A program made the translations under genes and the position numbers. From positions 1,364,001 to 1,428,000 of the forward strand of contig NZ_CP022187.1 of NCBI RefSeq assembly GCF_003111645.1: a stretch of DNA of 64,000 nt, written 5' to 3'. Numbering within the stretch: the stretch's first letter is position 1; each line of letters opens with the position of its first letter. The notes under the pieces were generated by a model. It worked only from the letters and a program-made list of their open reading frames with translations. It was not told where the DNA came from and ran no database searches. Below are positions 18,925 to 30,932 of the stretch, one piece after another. The DNA is from Parazoarcus communis. GTDB lineage: Bacteria > Pseudomonadota > Gammaproteobacteria > Burkholderiales > Rhodocyclaceae.

Positions 18925-19859
18925 AGCGCGCCATTGCAATCCTGCTCAGCCTCGGTCTGCTGGGCTGGTTTCTCGCCGACGCCCGCTGGCAGACCCTGGG
19001 CGCGGCGCTGGGCCGCCTGACGCCTGCCATCGTGGCCGTGGCCGTGGCCGGCTTTGCCGCCAGCTACCTGCTGCGCGCACTGCGCGTGTACGACGAATTC
19101 CGTCGCGATGCCGCGGGCCGCTTCGGCGCCTGCGTGCGTATCGTGCTGATGCACAATGCGATGGTCAATATCGTGCCCTTCCGGGGTGGCGAGGCCGCAT
19201 TCCCGCTGCTGCTGCAGCGTACCTTCGGCACGCCGCTGCCGCGGGCGATTGCCTCGCTGTTCTGGTTCCGCCTGCAGGATGCGCTCGTGGTCGGCATGGT
19301 CGCCGTCGCGGTATGGCCCGAACTGCCTCTGGCATTGCGCATTGCGGGCCTGGTCGCGCTCGCCGTGTTTGCCTGGGGGCTGCCGCGCTGGGCACGCAAG
19401 CCACATGACTGGGCAGAGCGCGGTGCGTTCGCGGGCAAACTGGCGAAGCTGCGCAACGCCTTTGGCGAATCCACCCGTCACGCCCGCTTCGGCTGGCTAT
19501 GGACGGTTTCCAACTGGTCGGTGAAGCTCGCCGCGCAGGCGTGGTTGCTCGCAGCCCTGCTCTCCACCGGCATGCCCGAGGGCGCAGCCGGTGCGCTCGG
19601 CGCAGAACTCGCCGCCATTCTTCCGATTCAGGGCGTGGCCGGTTTCGGCACCTACGAAGCCGGCGCCGCCGCCGCCCTGCTGCCCGCCGGCATCGCCTTC
19701 GGCGACGGCCTGCAGGCGGCACTCGCCCTCCATCTTTTTGTCATTGCCTGTGCGCTGAGCGCAGGTGCGCTGGCCTGGCTGTTCCCGAACGCCGGCCCGG
19801 CATCTGCCGCAACGACGGCACAAGCCCATTCATCTTCCGAGAGTGCATCCCGTTCATGA
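18921..19859 (+). CDS. Flippase-like membrane protein (LPG synthase TM-domain/UPF0104 type)
   Basis: 312 residues, about eight hydrophobic helices. The start ATG at 18921 is fixed by the 4-bp overlap with the PAP2 stop. Blocks such as NAMVNIVPFRGGEAAFPLLLQR and IQGVAGFGTYEAGAAAALLP are characteristic of the lysylphosphatidylglycerol synthetase transmembrane/YbhN-like family (residue runs here are abridged in meaning: the RGGE and GTYE signatures are the diagnostic parts). Probably moves or modifies a lipid-linked sugar. Overlaps the next gene by 4 bp. Confidence 0.75.
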   Translation: MKRAIAILLSLGLLGWFLADARWQTLGAALGRLTPAIVAVAVAGFAASYLLRALRVYDEFRRDAAGRFGACVRIVLMHNAMVNIVPFRGGEAAFPLLLQRTFGTPLPRAIASLFWFRLQDALVVGMVAVAVWPELPLALRIAGLVALAVFAWGLPRWARKPHDWAERGAFAGKLAKLRNAFGESTRHARFGWLWTVSNWSVKLAAQAWLLAALLSTGMPEGAAGALGAELAAILPIQGVAGFGTYEAGAAAALLPAGIAFGDGLQAALALHLFVIACALSAGALAWLFPNAGPASAATTAQAHSSSESASRS

Positions 19860-20902
19860 ACAAGTCGCCCCTGCCCCACGCCGAACCGCAGATCCCCGAG
19901 GGCCTGCCCGAGCACACCCTGTCCGTGGTGGTGCCGATGTACAACGAGGCGGAGAACGTCGAGCCGCTGCTCGACCGCATTCATCTCGCCCTCGGCCCCT
20001 ACCCGTGGCCCTGGGAAGTGGTGCTGGTCGATGATGGCAGCTCGGACGCCACGCCGCTTGAGCTCGCGCGCTGCGCCAAGCAGTTCGGCCCTCACGTCCG
20101 TGTTGTCGAGCTGATGCGCAACTTCAAGCAGACCGCCGCGATGCAGGCCGGGCTCGATGCCGCCCGCGGCAGCGTGATCGTGACCATGGACGGCGATCTG
20201 CAGAACGACCCCATCGACATCCCGCGCATGGTGTACCGCCTGCTCACGGAAGATCTCGACCTCGTGGCTGGCTGGCGCAAGGATCGCCAGGACGGGCTGC
20301 TGCTGCGCAAGATTCCGTCGCGCATCGCCAACCGCCTGATCGCCCGCCTCACCGGCGTGCATCTGCGCGACTACGGCTGCAGCCTCAAGGTGTTCCGCGG
20401 TTCCGCCATCAAGAGCGTGCGCCTGTACGGCGAAATGCACCGCTTCATTCCCGCGTGGCTGGCGACCGTCACCACGCCGCGACGCATTGCCCAGGAAGTC
20501 GTCACCCACCACGCACGGGTGTTCGGCCAGTCCAAGTACGGCATCTCGCGCACCTTCCGCGTCATTCTCGACCTGGTCTTCGTGTACTTCTTCATGCGCT
20601 TTCGCACGCGTCCGGGTCATTTCTTCGGCGGCATCGGTATCGGCCTCGGCGCCCTGGGCAGCCTGATCCTGGCCTACCTCGGTTTCGTGAAGATCTTCCT
20701 CGGCGAAGAGATCGGCACCCGGCCCCTGCTCTTCGGCGGCTTCTTCCTGGTGATTGCGGGCGTGCAGATGGTGACGTCCGGGGTACTGGCAGAGCTGCTC
20801 ACCCGGGTCTATTACGAGTCGGGCACGTCGCGCCCCTACCTTTCCCGCCCGGCCGTCGAACTTGCAGCGGATGAGGGCTGGCGTCAGCCCGTCGAGGCGT
20901 GA
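19856..20902 (+). CDS. GT2 glycosyltransferase, ArnC/dolichol-phosphate mannosyltransferase-like
   Basis: 348 residues. Catalytic GT-A domain first: LSVVVPMYNEAENV, VLVDDGSSDAT and the DXD-like MDGDLQNDP; then two C-terminal helices (about 255-320) typical of ArnC/GtrB-type enzymes that put a sugar on undecaprenyl phosphate. Start ATG 19856 overlaps the upstream stop by 4 bp, and the stop overlaps the next GTG start. With the neighbouring GT39 gene it probably makes and uses a polyprenyl-phosphate sugar donor. Confidence 0.85.
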   Translation: MNKSPLPHAEPQIPEGLPEHTLSVVVPMYNEAENVEPLLDRIHLALGPYPWPWEVVLVDDGSSDATPLELARCAKQFGPHVRVVELMRNFKQTAAMQAGLDAARGSVIVTMDGDLQNDPIDIPRMVYRLLTEDLDLVAGWRKDRQDGLLLRKIPSRIANRLIARLTGVHLRDYGCSLKVFRGSAIKSVRLYGEMHRFIPAWLATVTTPRRIAQEVVTHHARVFGQSKYGISRTFRVILDLVFVYFFMRFRTRPGHFFGGIGIGLGALGSLILAYLGFVKIFLGEEIGTRPLLFGGFFLVIAGVQMVTSGVLAELLTRVYYESGTSRPYLSRPAVELAADEGWRQPVEA

Positions 20903-22446
20903 GCATGCTGTCGCGCAACCCCGTCGTCGCCACCCTGATCCTGCTGCTGCCGCTGGCGAGCTTCTTTCTGCTGCTGGGCGGTGCGCCGCTGTTTGACGTA
21001 GACGAAGGTGCCTTCTCCGAGGCAACCCGCGAAATGTTCGCGCGCGGGGACTTCCTGTCGACCTACCTCAACGGCGAGCACCGCTTCGACAAGCCGATTC
21101 TGGTGTACTGGTTTCAGGCGCTGGGCTACCTGATCTTCGGTGCCACCGAGTGGGCCTTCCGTCTGCCTTCCGCAGTTGCGGCAGTGATCTGGAGCTACGC
21201 CACCTGGTATTTCGCGCGCCAGCGTTTCGGCCCGGACACTGCGCTTGCCGCACTCGCCGTCGCCGCCACCGCCATCGGCCCCTTCGCCATCGGGCGTGCG
21301 GCCACCGCCGACGCCCTGCTCAACATGCTGCTGGCGCTGGCACTGTTCGATGCCTGGCGTCATCTGGAGTCGGGCCAGCGCACGCCCTTGCTGCGCAGCT
21401 ACGTCTGGATTGCGCTGGGCGTGCTCACCAAGGGGCCGATTGCCCTGATCGTGCCAGGCACGGTCACGCTGCTGTACTGCGCCACGCGCGGAGAATGGAA
21501 GCGCTGGGCACGCTCCGTGTTCGACCCCACGGGCTGGGCGATTCTCGCCGTCCTGGTTACACCCTGGTACGTCTACGCGCTGTTCACCCACGGGCAGAAC
21601 TTCATCGACGGCTTTATCCTCAAGCACAACGTCGAACGCTTCACCGGCACCCTTGAGGGGCATACCGGCAGCCTGTTCTATTACATCTTTGCCGTTCCGC
21701 TGCTGCTGCTGCCATGGACCTCGCCGCTGATCGCATCGCTGCGCAACATCCGCGCCGACGCGGGCACCGGCGTGCGCCGTTTCCTGTGGATCTGGGCCGG
21801 GTTCGTCGTCGTCTTCTTCTCGCTCTCCGGCACCAAGCTGCCGCACTACGTGCTCTATGGCTCGACGCCGCTGTTCCTGCTGATCGCAGCACACCGCGAC
21901 AGCCTGCGCCGGGGCTGGGTGCACTTCGCACCGCTCACCCTGCTGCTAGCGCTGTTCGTGACCCTGCCGCTGGTGTTCGATCTGCTCTCGGCGAGCTCAG
22001 CGGGCAATGCCTATTACCGTGCCCAGCTCGGCGATGCGCTGGCGCGTGCCGATGCGATCTACTACACCGTCACCCTTGCCTGCCTGCTGCTGTGGCTGGC
22101 AGTCGCATTTCGCCTGCCGGCGGGCATCTGGTCAAAGATGATGGCGGGTGCGGCGCTGCAGGTACTGGCACTGACCACGGTCGTCGTCCCCTGGGTCGGC
22201 AACGTGCTGCAAGGACCCGTGAAGGAAGCCGCAGCCTTCGTACGCGAGCGGCCCGAGCCCGTGGTGGCATGGCGGCTCGACGTGCCCAGCCTCAGCGTCT
22301 ACCGCGAGGCCGTCACACCCTCGCGCGCGCCGCTTGCCGGTGAGCTTGCCGTCACCCGCATCGATCGCGTACCTGAAACCGGATACGAAACACTGTTCCT
22401 CAAGGGCGGTGTTGCAGTTGTCAGGCAGCAAACCGCAGAGGAATGA
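20899..22446 (+). CDS. ArnT-like GT39 membrane glycosyltransferase
   Basis: 515 residues with about twelve hydrophobic helices. The first periplasmic loop carries FDVDEGAFSEATREM, the acidic (D-E) motif of ArnT/PMT enzymes, followed by NGEHRFDKPILVYWFQ. It transfers a sugar from a polyprenyl phosphate to lipid A or another envelope acceptor. Starts with GTG at 20899 (ATG two codons later is an alternative). Fourth gene of the coupled operon; its stop overlaps the next ATG. Confidence 0.85.
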   Translation: MSMLSRNPVVATLILLLPLASFFLLLGGAPLFDVDEGAFSEATREMFARGDFLSTYLNGEHRFDKPILVYWFQALGYLIFGATEWAFRLPSAVAAVIWSYATWYFARQRFGPDTALAALAVAATAIGPFAIGRAATADALLNMLLALALFDAWRHLESGQRTPLLRSYVWIALGVLTKGPIALIVPGTVTLLYCATRGEWKRWARSVFDPTGWAILAVLVTPWYVYALFTHGQNFIDGFILKHNVERFTGTLEGHTGSLFYYIFAVPLLLLPWTSPLIASLRNIRADAGTGVRRFLWIWAGFVVVFFSLSGTKLPHYVLYGSTPLFLLIAAHRDSLRRGWVHFAPLTLLLALFVTLPLVFDLLSASSAGNAYYRAQLGDALARADAIYYTVTLACLLLWLAVAFRLPAGIWSKMMAGAALQVLALTTVVVPWVGNVLQGPVKEAAAFVRERPEPVVAWRLDVPSLSVYREAVTPSRAPLAGELAVTRIDRVPETGYETLFLKGGVAVVRQQTAEE

Positions 22447-23195
22447 ACATGGACGCAGCACAGACCCCGAGCGGCACTGCTCATGAAGGCGGACCGCGCA
22501 GCCGCCTCACCCTGATCATGCTGGTCAGCATGCTGGCCTGTTCCGCACTGTTCCTGCTGTGGCCTGAAATCGACCTCCGTACCAGCGCTGCCTTCTACAC
22601 CGAGGGCAGCGGCTTCTGGGGCGAGCGCAATGCATTCGTGATGGCGCTGTACCGGGGCATTCCGATGATGTCCAACGCCATCATCATCGGCCTCTTCATC
22701 GCACTCTTTGCCTACATGTTTCAGCGCGGCCTTCAGGGTGCCCGCAGGCGCATCCAGGTCGGCTACCTGATCACGGCGCTCATCCTCGGGCCTGGCCTGC
22801 TGATCGACGTCGTGCTGAAGGATCACTGGGGACGGGCGCGACCGGCAAAGGTCACCGAGTTTGGCGGCGCCGCGACCTTTTCGCCCGCCATCATTCCGAC
22901 CGATCAGTGCGGCAAGAACTGTTCGTTCGTCAGCGGCCATGCATCGGCAGGCTTCTATTTCGTCAGTCTCGGCTTTCTCGGCGGGGTTGCAGCCCGCCGG
23001 CGGTGGACGCTGATCGGACTCGGACTCGGCGCGGTCTTCGGATTTGGTCGCGTCGCACAGGGCGGACACTTTCTGAGCGACATCGTCTTCAGTTTCTACG
23101 CAACCTGGTTCGCCGCGTGGCTGGCATGGGTGATGTTCAGAAAACTCGGCTGGATGAGCGACCCCGACGAAACCGGGGCCACCACGCCCCGCTGA
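22443..23195 (+). CDS. PAP2-family membrane phosphatase (second; lipid A phosphatase-like)
   Basis: 250 residues, six helices. Motifs: KDHWGRARP, FVSGHAS and GRVAQGGHFLSDIVF (the conserved His and Asp of the third motif). It resembles LpxE/LpxF-type and other PAP2 proteins with a C-x-K-N-C loop (QCGKNC) before the second motif. Last gene of the operon, 4-bp overlap with the GT39 gene. Having two PAP2 enzymes in one operon suggests one recycles the carrier and one acts on the acceptor (inference). Confidence 0.85.
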   Translation: MNMDAAQTPSGTAHEGGPRSRLTLIMLVSMLACSALFLLWPEIDLRTSAAFYTEGSGFWGERNAFVMALYRGIPMMSNAIIIGLFIALFAYMFQRGLQGARRRIQVGYLITALILGPGLLIDVVLKDHWGRARPAKVTEFGGAATFSPAIIPTDQCGKNCSFVSGHASAGFYFVSLGFLGGVAARRRWTLIGLGLGAVFGFGRVAQGGHFLSDIVFSFYATWFAAWLAWVMFRKLGWMSDPDETGATTPR

Positions 23196-23286
23196 TCCGG
23201 GGACCAGGTTTCAGGCCGGGCATCGCGCAACCCCGACATCGCGTCTGTCGCCGCAGCGCATGCACTCGGCTAAGGCCGTGATCCGC

Positions 23287-23652
23287 TCAGCGCGGCTTGG
23301 GGCTTGCCGTTCGCGACTTGAGAAAGGCCAGTTCGGCCTGGCGCTTCTTCAGCGCCTCGTTGAGCTCAGCCAGCTGGCGCTCGAGCTCGGCCCGGGTCGC
23401 GCGCTCCATCTCAAGCGCAAGACGCCCCACACTGAGCTCCTCGGCAAGGCGCTGATTGTCCTGCTCCAGCGCCTGCACCTTGACCCCATGCGCCAGATCC
23501 GTGTCGAGATACCACACCAGGCAGATCAGAAAAGTCAGCAAGGCACCGCCAAGCGCGGCCCCAATCACCAGCTTGCGCTGATGCGCGGCAATACGGTCGC
23601 TGACAACGTCCTCTCCCAGGCGACGCGGGCGAAAACCGGCGAATCGGTTCAC
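23287..23652 (-). CDS. Small membrane protein with coiled coil
   Basis: 121 residues: basic N-terminus, one membrane helix (about 30-52, ALGGALLTFLICLVWYL), then a long heptad-rich Leu/Glu/Arg coiled coil (about 60-112) and a Lys/Pro tail. Not recognised with confidence. It follows the M23 peptidase gene by 12 bp on the same strand, so a joint role in cell-wall hydrolysis or its control is plausible. Confidence 0.65.
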   Translation of the reverse strand: MNRFAGFRPRRLGEDVVSDRIAAHQRKLVIGAALGGALLTFLICLVWYLDTDLAHGVKVQALEQDNQRLAEELSVGRLALEMERATRAELERQLAELNEALKKRQAELAFLKSRTASPKPR

Positions 23653-23664
23653 AGTGGCACTGCG

Positions 23665-24639
23665 TCAGGAGTTGTCGAGGTAACGCAGGGGATTGACGAA
23701 GGCCCCGTTGCGGAGCACTTCGAAGTGCAGGTGCGCGCCGGTCGAGCGGCCGGTCGAACCCACCGCTGCGATCCGCTGCGACGGCGTCACCACGTCGCCC
23801 ACCTTCACGAACAGACGCGAGCAGTGTGCATAGCGGCTCACGAGCCCGTTACCGTGATCGATCTCGACCAGATAGCCGTACTCGCGGTGATAGCCGGAAA
23901 AAACGACCCGACCGCCTGCACTGGCATGAATCGGGGTGCCCGCACGCGCCTGAAAATCGAGACCGGAGTGAAACGCGCTGCGCCCGTTGAACGGATCGAC
24001 CCGGGTGCCAAATGACGAGTTGCGACGCCCGTTAGGCACCGGATTACGGCTCGGAAAGGCCATCTGCGCAAGGTCGAGCTCGGTGGCTGCACGATCGACC
24101 TCGAACAGCACGGCGCCCAGACGCTCGAGTTCGTATTCGAGATCAGTCAGGCCCGCGCCCTGATCGTCGAATGCCGCCAGCGCGGCATCCGCATGACCCG
24201 TACTGCCAAGCAGCGAGATCAGCGGTCCACCACTTGCTCCGACCGCTTTCCTGGCCGCTTCGGACTGCGTGGCAGCCGTCTTTCCGGCTTCTGCCGCCGG
24301 CGGCACTGCCTGTGTGCCTGCAGCGCTCGCAGCACCGGTGTCCTTGCCCTTCAGGACGCCCACCCGCTTGGCGAGTGTCAGCGCCTCGGATTCGAGCCGT
24401 GCAAGTTTTCCGGAGATCTCGCCCAGCCGATCGACCAGAAAACGGCCTTCGGGATGGTCCACACTCAGCGGAGAGGCCGGGGCATCGACCTCGGCGCGCC
24501 CCACACCAACGCCAAGCGCGAAAGCACCACCGGCCACTGCAAGCAGGGTTCCTGATGCAATCAGGATCAGGGCGCGCGAACTCAGCGTGCGGACACGCGA
24601 GCGGCTGAAGCGTCCCATGGAAAGAATGACCAGTGCCAT
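23665..24639 (-). CDS. M23-family (LytM) metallopeptidase, membrane anchored
   Basis: 324 residues from ATG 24639, which has a GGAGGAAG site; the frame runs to 24738. An N-terminal helix (ALILIASGTLLAVAGGAFALG), an Ala-rich central region with heptads, and a C-terminal peptidase domain: HSGLDFQARAGTPI (metal His and Asp), HYREYGYLVEIDHGNG and HLHFEV (HxH). An endopeptidase or, if inactive, an amidase activator at the cell wall. Upstream of the coiled-coil membrane protein. Confidence 0.88.
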   Translation of the reverse strand: MALVILSMGRFSRSRVRTLSSRALILIASGTLLAVAGGAFALGVGVGRAEVDAPASPLSVDHPEGRFLVDRLGEISGKLARLESEALTLAKRVGVLKGKDTGAASAAGTQAVPPAAEAGKTAATQSEAARKAVGASGGPLISLLGSTGHADAALAAFDDQGAGLTDLEYELERLGAVLFEVDRAATELDLAQMAFPSRNPVPNGRRNSSFGTRVDPFNGRSAFHSGLDFQARAGTPIHASAGGRVVFSGYHREYGYLVEIDHGNGLVSRYAHCSRLFVKVGDVVTPSQRIAAVGSTGRSTGAHLHFEVLRNGAFVNPLRYLDNS

Positions 24640-24822
24640 CCCCTTCCTCCGATAAGTGCCCGCCAGCCTGAACGAATCCCGGCGTGCGGCCTGATAGTGG
24701 GGTGTGCCGACCGCAGTAGCGGTTACATCCCCGCACAACTGATTTGGTCAAACACAAAACAGCAGGAGTCTATCACTAAGTTCGGATAAGGAAAGCACTG
24801 CAGATTCTGGCAGGCGTAAACG

Positions 24823-24850
24823 CACAACGGCGGCCTGAGCCGCCGTTGTG
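24823..24850. terminator. Perfect 12-bp inverted repeat between ppsA and the M23 gene
   Basis: CACAACGGCGGC / GCCGCCGTTGTG around a CTGA loop, 20 bp past the ppsA stop. Very stable on either strand but without a T-tract, so it is a likely ppsA 3' terminator or mRNA-stabilising hairpin. Confidence 0.55.
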
Positions 24851-24870
24851 CCTTGATGCCGAAGTACGCT

Positions 24871-27237
<2,367 letters not shown>

Positions 27238-27357
27238 GAGTGGCTTCCGGATTCCATGAAGTGACAGCAAAATGCGATTTTACAGAAAAATTGTGCTCTG
27301 CCGCACGGCAGGGTATGCCCTAATCACAATTTGACACATCAGAAAGAGCCATCGCAC

Positions 27358-28191
27358 ATGAGCAACCTTCCGAACCGGACAGTTTTTTTCATCTCCGACG
27401 GCACCGGCATCACCGCGGAAACACTGGGACACAGCCTGCTGGCACAGTTCCCGGAAGCCCGTTTCCGCCAGGTCCGGATCCCATTTGTCGATGATCTCGA
27501 CAAAGCGATTGAATGTGCAAGCCAAATTCGAGACGCGTTTGTTACCGACGGCACGCGGCCAATCGTGTTCAGCACCCTGGTCAATCCAAAGACGGTCGAA
27601 GCCCTGCACAAGGCCGACGCCCTGTTTCTGGAGCTCTTCGACCGCTTCATCGGCCCGCTCGAGTCGGAACTCGGGCAGCGCTCGACCCATGCCGTCGGCC
27701 GCTTTCACGGCATTGCCGACAGCAACGACTACAAGAACCGCATCGAGGCGATCAACTTCGCGATGGCCCACGACGACGGCGTCTCGTCCGACGGCGAACT
27801 GGCCGAAGCCGATGTCATCCTGGTTGGTGTCTCCCGCTCGGGAAAAACACCCACCAGCCTCTACCTCGCCATGCAGTTCGGCGTGAAGGCCGCCAATTAT
27901 CCGCTTATTCCGGAAGATTTCGAGCGCAACAAGCTCCCCGGCGAACTCCATCGCTACCGCAGCAAGCTGTTCGGGCTCACCATCGCACCCGAACGCCTGT
28001 CGCAGATCCGCCAGGAACGCCGGCCCAACAGTCGCTATGCGTCGCACGACAACTGCACCTACGAAATTGATGCAGCGCAAAAACTGATGCGCCGCGAGAA
28101 CATCCGCTGGCTCGACTCCACGACCAAGTCCATCGAGGAAATCTCGGCCACCATCCTGCAGACCGTCCGCCTCAACAAACCGGCATACTGA
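27358..28191 (+). CDS. ppsR: PEP synthase regulatory kinase/phosphorylase (PSRP, DUF299)
   Basis: 277 residues from ATG 27358 (another ATG 27 bp upstream is possible). It begins [18 protein letters not shown] and has the P-loop [15 protein letters not shown] around residue 150, both diagnostic. It inactivates PEP synthase by ADP-dependent phosphorylation of a Thr next to the phospho-His and reverses this with phosphate. Its position divergent to ppsA fits. Confidence 0.96.
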   Translation: MSNLPNRTVFFISDGTGITAETLGHSLLAQFPEARFRQVRIPFVDDLDKAIECASQIRDAFVTDGTRPIVFSTLVNPKTVEALHKADALFLELFDRFIGPLESELGQRSTHAVGRFHGIADSNDYKNRIEAINFAMAHDDGVSSDGELAEADVILVGVSRSGKTPTSLYLAMQFGVKAANYPLIPEDFERNKLPGELHRYRSKLFGLTIAPERLSQIRQERRPNSRYASHDNCTYEIDAAQKLMRRENIRWLDSTTKSIEEISATILQTVRLNKPAY

Positions 28192-28263
28192 ACCGGCTGC
28201 GCTAGAATGGCTCAAAGTGTTCAAGAGCTCATCCGAACACATCATTGCCACACAGGACATGAG

Positions 28264-29433
28264 ATGAAAAGACCGCGCATCAAGCGCCGCGGCGGCATTG
28301 GCCGCCTTGCTGAACAACTTGTCTGGCTCTCCACAGGCCTTGCCGAATCCGGCTGCCGGGTCGAGGATCACTACTGGGAAGAGCGGCTGACGAGTGCTAT
28401 CGACACCATCCTGGGCAACGACGACGAAGATACGCTGAACAGCGCCCTCGACCGCCTGTTCGGGAGCGAAAGCCCGGGCTACGACGAACTTGCTGACCAC
28501 ATCGAGTCGCGCTCCGAGTCGGCTGCAGGCGTCGCCCCGGAGCACGACATCCTGCTCATCGCAGCGCCCATCCTGGCATGGTCGCGGTTCAGCATCCCCG
28601 CCACGTCACTGTCCGCGTCGACGCTGGCAAACCTGCGGGTGCACCTGCAGGCGCACGTGCTTGCCTCGGATACGCAACTGGCGATTGCCGACTTCCTCTT
28701 CAGTCCCGACCAGCTGCCGCAGGGCTATTGCTCAACGGCCGGCTTTGCAGGGCTGGCCGGGCGTGCCGCCATCAGCGGGCAGGACTTTCACATCGACACG
28801 GCCGGCATGCCGGAAACATCGCAGTTTCTGTCCGACACACGTTACCTGCTCGCTGCGGTTGCCGTGCGCAAGGGCGAAGCCCTGTTCCGCTGGCAGGAGC
28901 AGGATGGCAGTCGCGAACAGGCGCTCACTCAGTGGCGCAGCCAGGGCGGCGCCTGCCTCGCCCCGCTGATGCCGGGCTGCGTCCTAGAACTCGTGCTGCC
29001 CGAAGCCTACTTCAGCGCCTGCCGGGCGGCCGACAAGGCCAGTCGGCCCTACTCCATCCGCGCATCGGTCGCCTTCCTCGGTGCCGCACTCGACGCCCCT
29101 GCCCCCAAGCTGCTGGCGGTGATCGCGCCGTTCCGTGACGAAGAGATCGAGGAATACCGCATCGGCTTCACCATGCACGGCCGCGAAGACGTGCTGCATG
29201 GCGTCGTATGGCCCCTGCTTGGTGCAGAGGATGAAACCATCGATGTGCCCGCGGAAATCGAAGCCGTGCTGCGCGAATGTGGCGTCGGCGAGGTGCGTTA
29301 TCTCGACCACCGTTTCCCGCTGGAATACTGCGAGGACTGTGGCGCCCCGATGTACCCCTCGCCTGAAGGCGAGATCATGCACGCCGAGATGCCTGAAGAG
29401 CAGACCGAACATGTGCCGCGCCACCTGCACTGA
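28264..29433 (+). CDS. DUF2863 family protein
   Basis: 389 residues from ATG 28264 (AGGA site); a -10-like TAGAAT lies at 28203-28208. It begins MKRPRIKRRGGIGRLAEQLV and has the LVWLSTGLAESG segment of DUF2863, a family largely limited to betaproteobacteria with no known function. No signal peptide or membrane helix is seen. The C-terminus holds a CEDCGAPMYPSPEGE element with a CxxC pair that could bind zinc. It is followed by msrB after 24 bp. Confidence 0.75.
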   Translation: MKRPRIKRRGGIGRLAEQLVWLSTGLAESGCRVEDHYWEERLTSAIDTILGNDDEDTLNSALDRLFGSESPGYDELADHIESRSESAAGVAPEHDILLIAAPILAWSRFSIPATSLSASTLANLRVHLQAHVLASDTQLAIADFLFSPDQLPQGYCSTAGFAGLAGRAAISGQDFHIDTAGMPETSQFLSDTRYLLAAVAVRKGEALFRWQEQDGSREQALTQWRSQGGACLAPLMPGCVLELVLPEAYFSACRAADKASRPYSIRASVAFLGAALDAPAPKLLAVIAPFRDEEIEEYRIGFTMHGREDVLHGVVWPLLGAEDETIDVPAEIEAVLRECGVGEVRYLDHRFPLEYCEDCGAPMYPSPEGEIMHAEMPEEQTEHVPRHLH

Positions 29434-29457
29434 GCCGGGCGCGCACAGGAGACAGAC

Positions 29458-29868
29458 ATGAGTCGAATAATCGAGAAATCCGACGCCGCCTGGCGCGAAC
29501 TGCTGACGTCCATCCAGTACCACGTCGCGCGCGAGAAAGGCACGGAACGCGCCTTCACCGGGGAATACTGGAACACCTGGGACAAGGGCGAGTATCACTG
29601 CGTGTGCTGCGACGCACCGCTCTTCGCATCCGAGCACAAGTTCGATGCCGGCTGCGGCTGGCCCAGCTTCTGGACCGCAGCCGAAGCGGAAAACGTCGAG
29701 TCTGCAGAGGACAACAGCCATTTCATGCGCAGGACCGAGGTCCTGTGCCATCAGTGCGGCGCCCACCTCGGGCATGTCTTCGAGGACGGCCCACAGCCGA
29801 CCGGCCTGCGCTACTGCATCAATTCGGCATCGATCCGCTTCATCCCCGAGGAAAGATCGGGAGACTGA
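29458..29868 (+). CDS. msrB: Peptide-methionine (R)-S-oxide reductase
   Basis: 136 residues. It repairs methionine-R-sulfoxide in proteins using thioredoxin. The zinc ligands C48, C51, C97 and C100 and the catalytic C120 (LRYCINSAS) are all present, with the substrate-site GCGWPSFW. The start ATG has an AGGAGA site. Probably co-transcribed with the DUF2863 gene. Confidence 0.96.
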   Translation: MSRIIEKSDAAWRELLTSIQYHVAREKGTERAFTGEYWNTWDKGEYHCVCCDAPLFASEHKFDAGCGWPSFWTAAEAENVESAEDNSHFMRRTEVLCHQCGAHLGHVFEDGPQPTGLRYCINSASIRFIPEERSGD

Positions 29869-29892
29869 GCGGCCAGACCCTGCCTCGGACCC

Positions 29893-30807
29893 TCAGGCCT
29901 GAAGCAGGAATTCGCGCACGACCGAAATCTGCGCCGGGTCCATCAGCATCGGCGCATGGCCGATGCCTTCAAATTCAACGATTCTTGCCTTGGGGCCGCG
30001 AACTGCCATGGCCTCGAGGGTTTCGTGTTCCAGCAGATCCGACTCGGCCCCGCGCAGGGCCAGCGTCGGGCAGCGGACCCGCTCGTAGGTGTCCCACATG
30101 TCGATGTCCATCACGATCGGAATCTGGCGGAAAGCCTCGCCGATGCCCGGGTCATAGACCATCGCAAACCCATCGGCGACCGGTCTCACGGTGTATTGAG
30201 TCAGGTGGCGCCACTGCGCATCCGTCAGCGGGCCGAATGGGGCGCTGACCTCACGCACGTAGGCCTCGGCGGCCTCCATCGACGGAAAGACCGGTGCGGT
30301 GCCCACATAGGGTCCGATCCGGCGCAGGGACACCGCGGTGATCACCGGGCCCACATCATTGAGCACGAGCCGGCTGATCGGCGAATGCGGCTGAGCGGCG
30401 ATCAGCATGCCGATGATGCCCCCCATCGAGGTTCCCACCCAATGCACCTTCTCGACATTGAGCCGGGCGATGAGCGTGATCATGTCAGCGACATAGAGCG
30501 GAAAGCCGTAGTCCGACTTGACCCCGAGCCAGTCACTGCGACCGCGCCCGACGACATCCGGGCAGATCACCCGGTACTCGTCCGAGAGCGCGATCGCGAG
30601 ATCATCGAAGTCGCGCCCGTTTCGCGTCAGGCCGTGCGCACAGATCACGACCCGCGGGTTGTCGCGGTCGCCCCACTCGGTGTAAGCCATGCGATGCAGG
30701 CCATGCGGACCGATGCATTGAACCGAGCCTTCACGCAGCCCGCGGTAGGGCCGAACCGGCGCGGGAGGCGCCTTGAACAGATTGCGCAGGTTGTCGAGCA
30801 GGCTCAT
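29893..30807 (-). CDS. Alpha/beta-fold hydrolase
   Basis: 304 residues. The nucleophile elbow GTSMGG, oxyanion HG in VICAHGLTRNGRDF, and a C-terminal GIGHAPML with the catalytic His are visible. Substrate unknown; it resembles esterase/carboxylester hydrolases of the epoxide-hydrolase/dehalogenase type. It is convergent with msrB (24 bp apart) and stands alone. Confidence 0.85.
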   Translation of the reverse strand: MSLLDNLRNLFKAPPAPVRPYRGLREGSVQCIGPHGLHRMAYTEWGDRDNPRVVICAHGLTRNGRDFDDLAIALSDEYRVICPDVVGRGRSDWLGVKSDYGFPLYVADMITLIARLNVEKVHWVGTSMGGIIGMLIAAQPHSPISRLVLNDVGPVITAVSLRRIGPYVGTAPVFPSMEAAEAYVREVSAPFGPLTDAQWRHLTQYTVRPVADGFAMVYDPGIGEAFRQIPIVMDIDMWDTYERVRCPTLALRGAESDLLEHETLEAMAVRGPKARIVEFEGIGHAPMLMDPAQISVVREFLLQA

Positions 30808-30932
30808 TGCGTGGGCACCGGTAATCAGAATGGTTCGAGTCTAGCACCATCCGTGCCAGTCCACGATTCATCCAGCGGGCACCATGAAGCCCTCCGGATT
30901 CAAGCCATGGCCGAGCGCGCAGCACGCATCGA

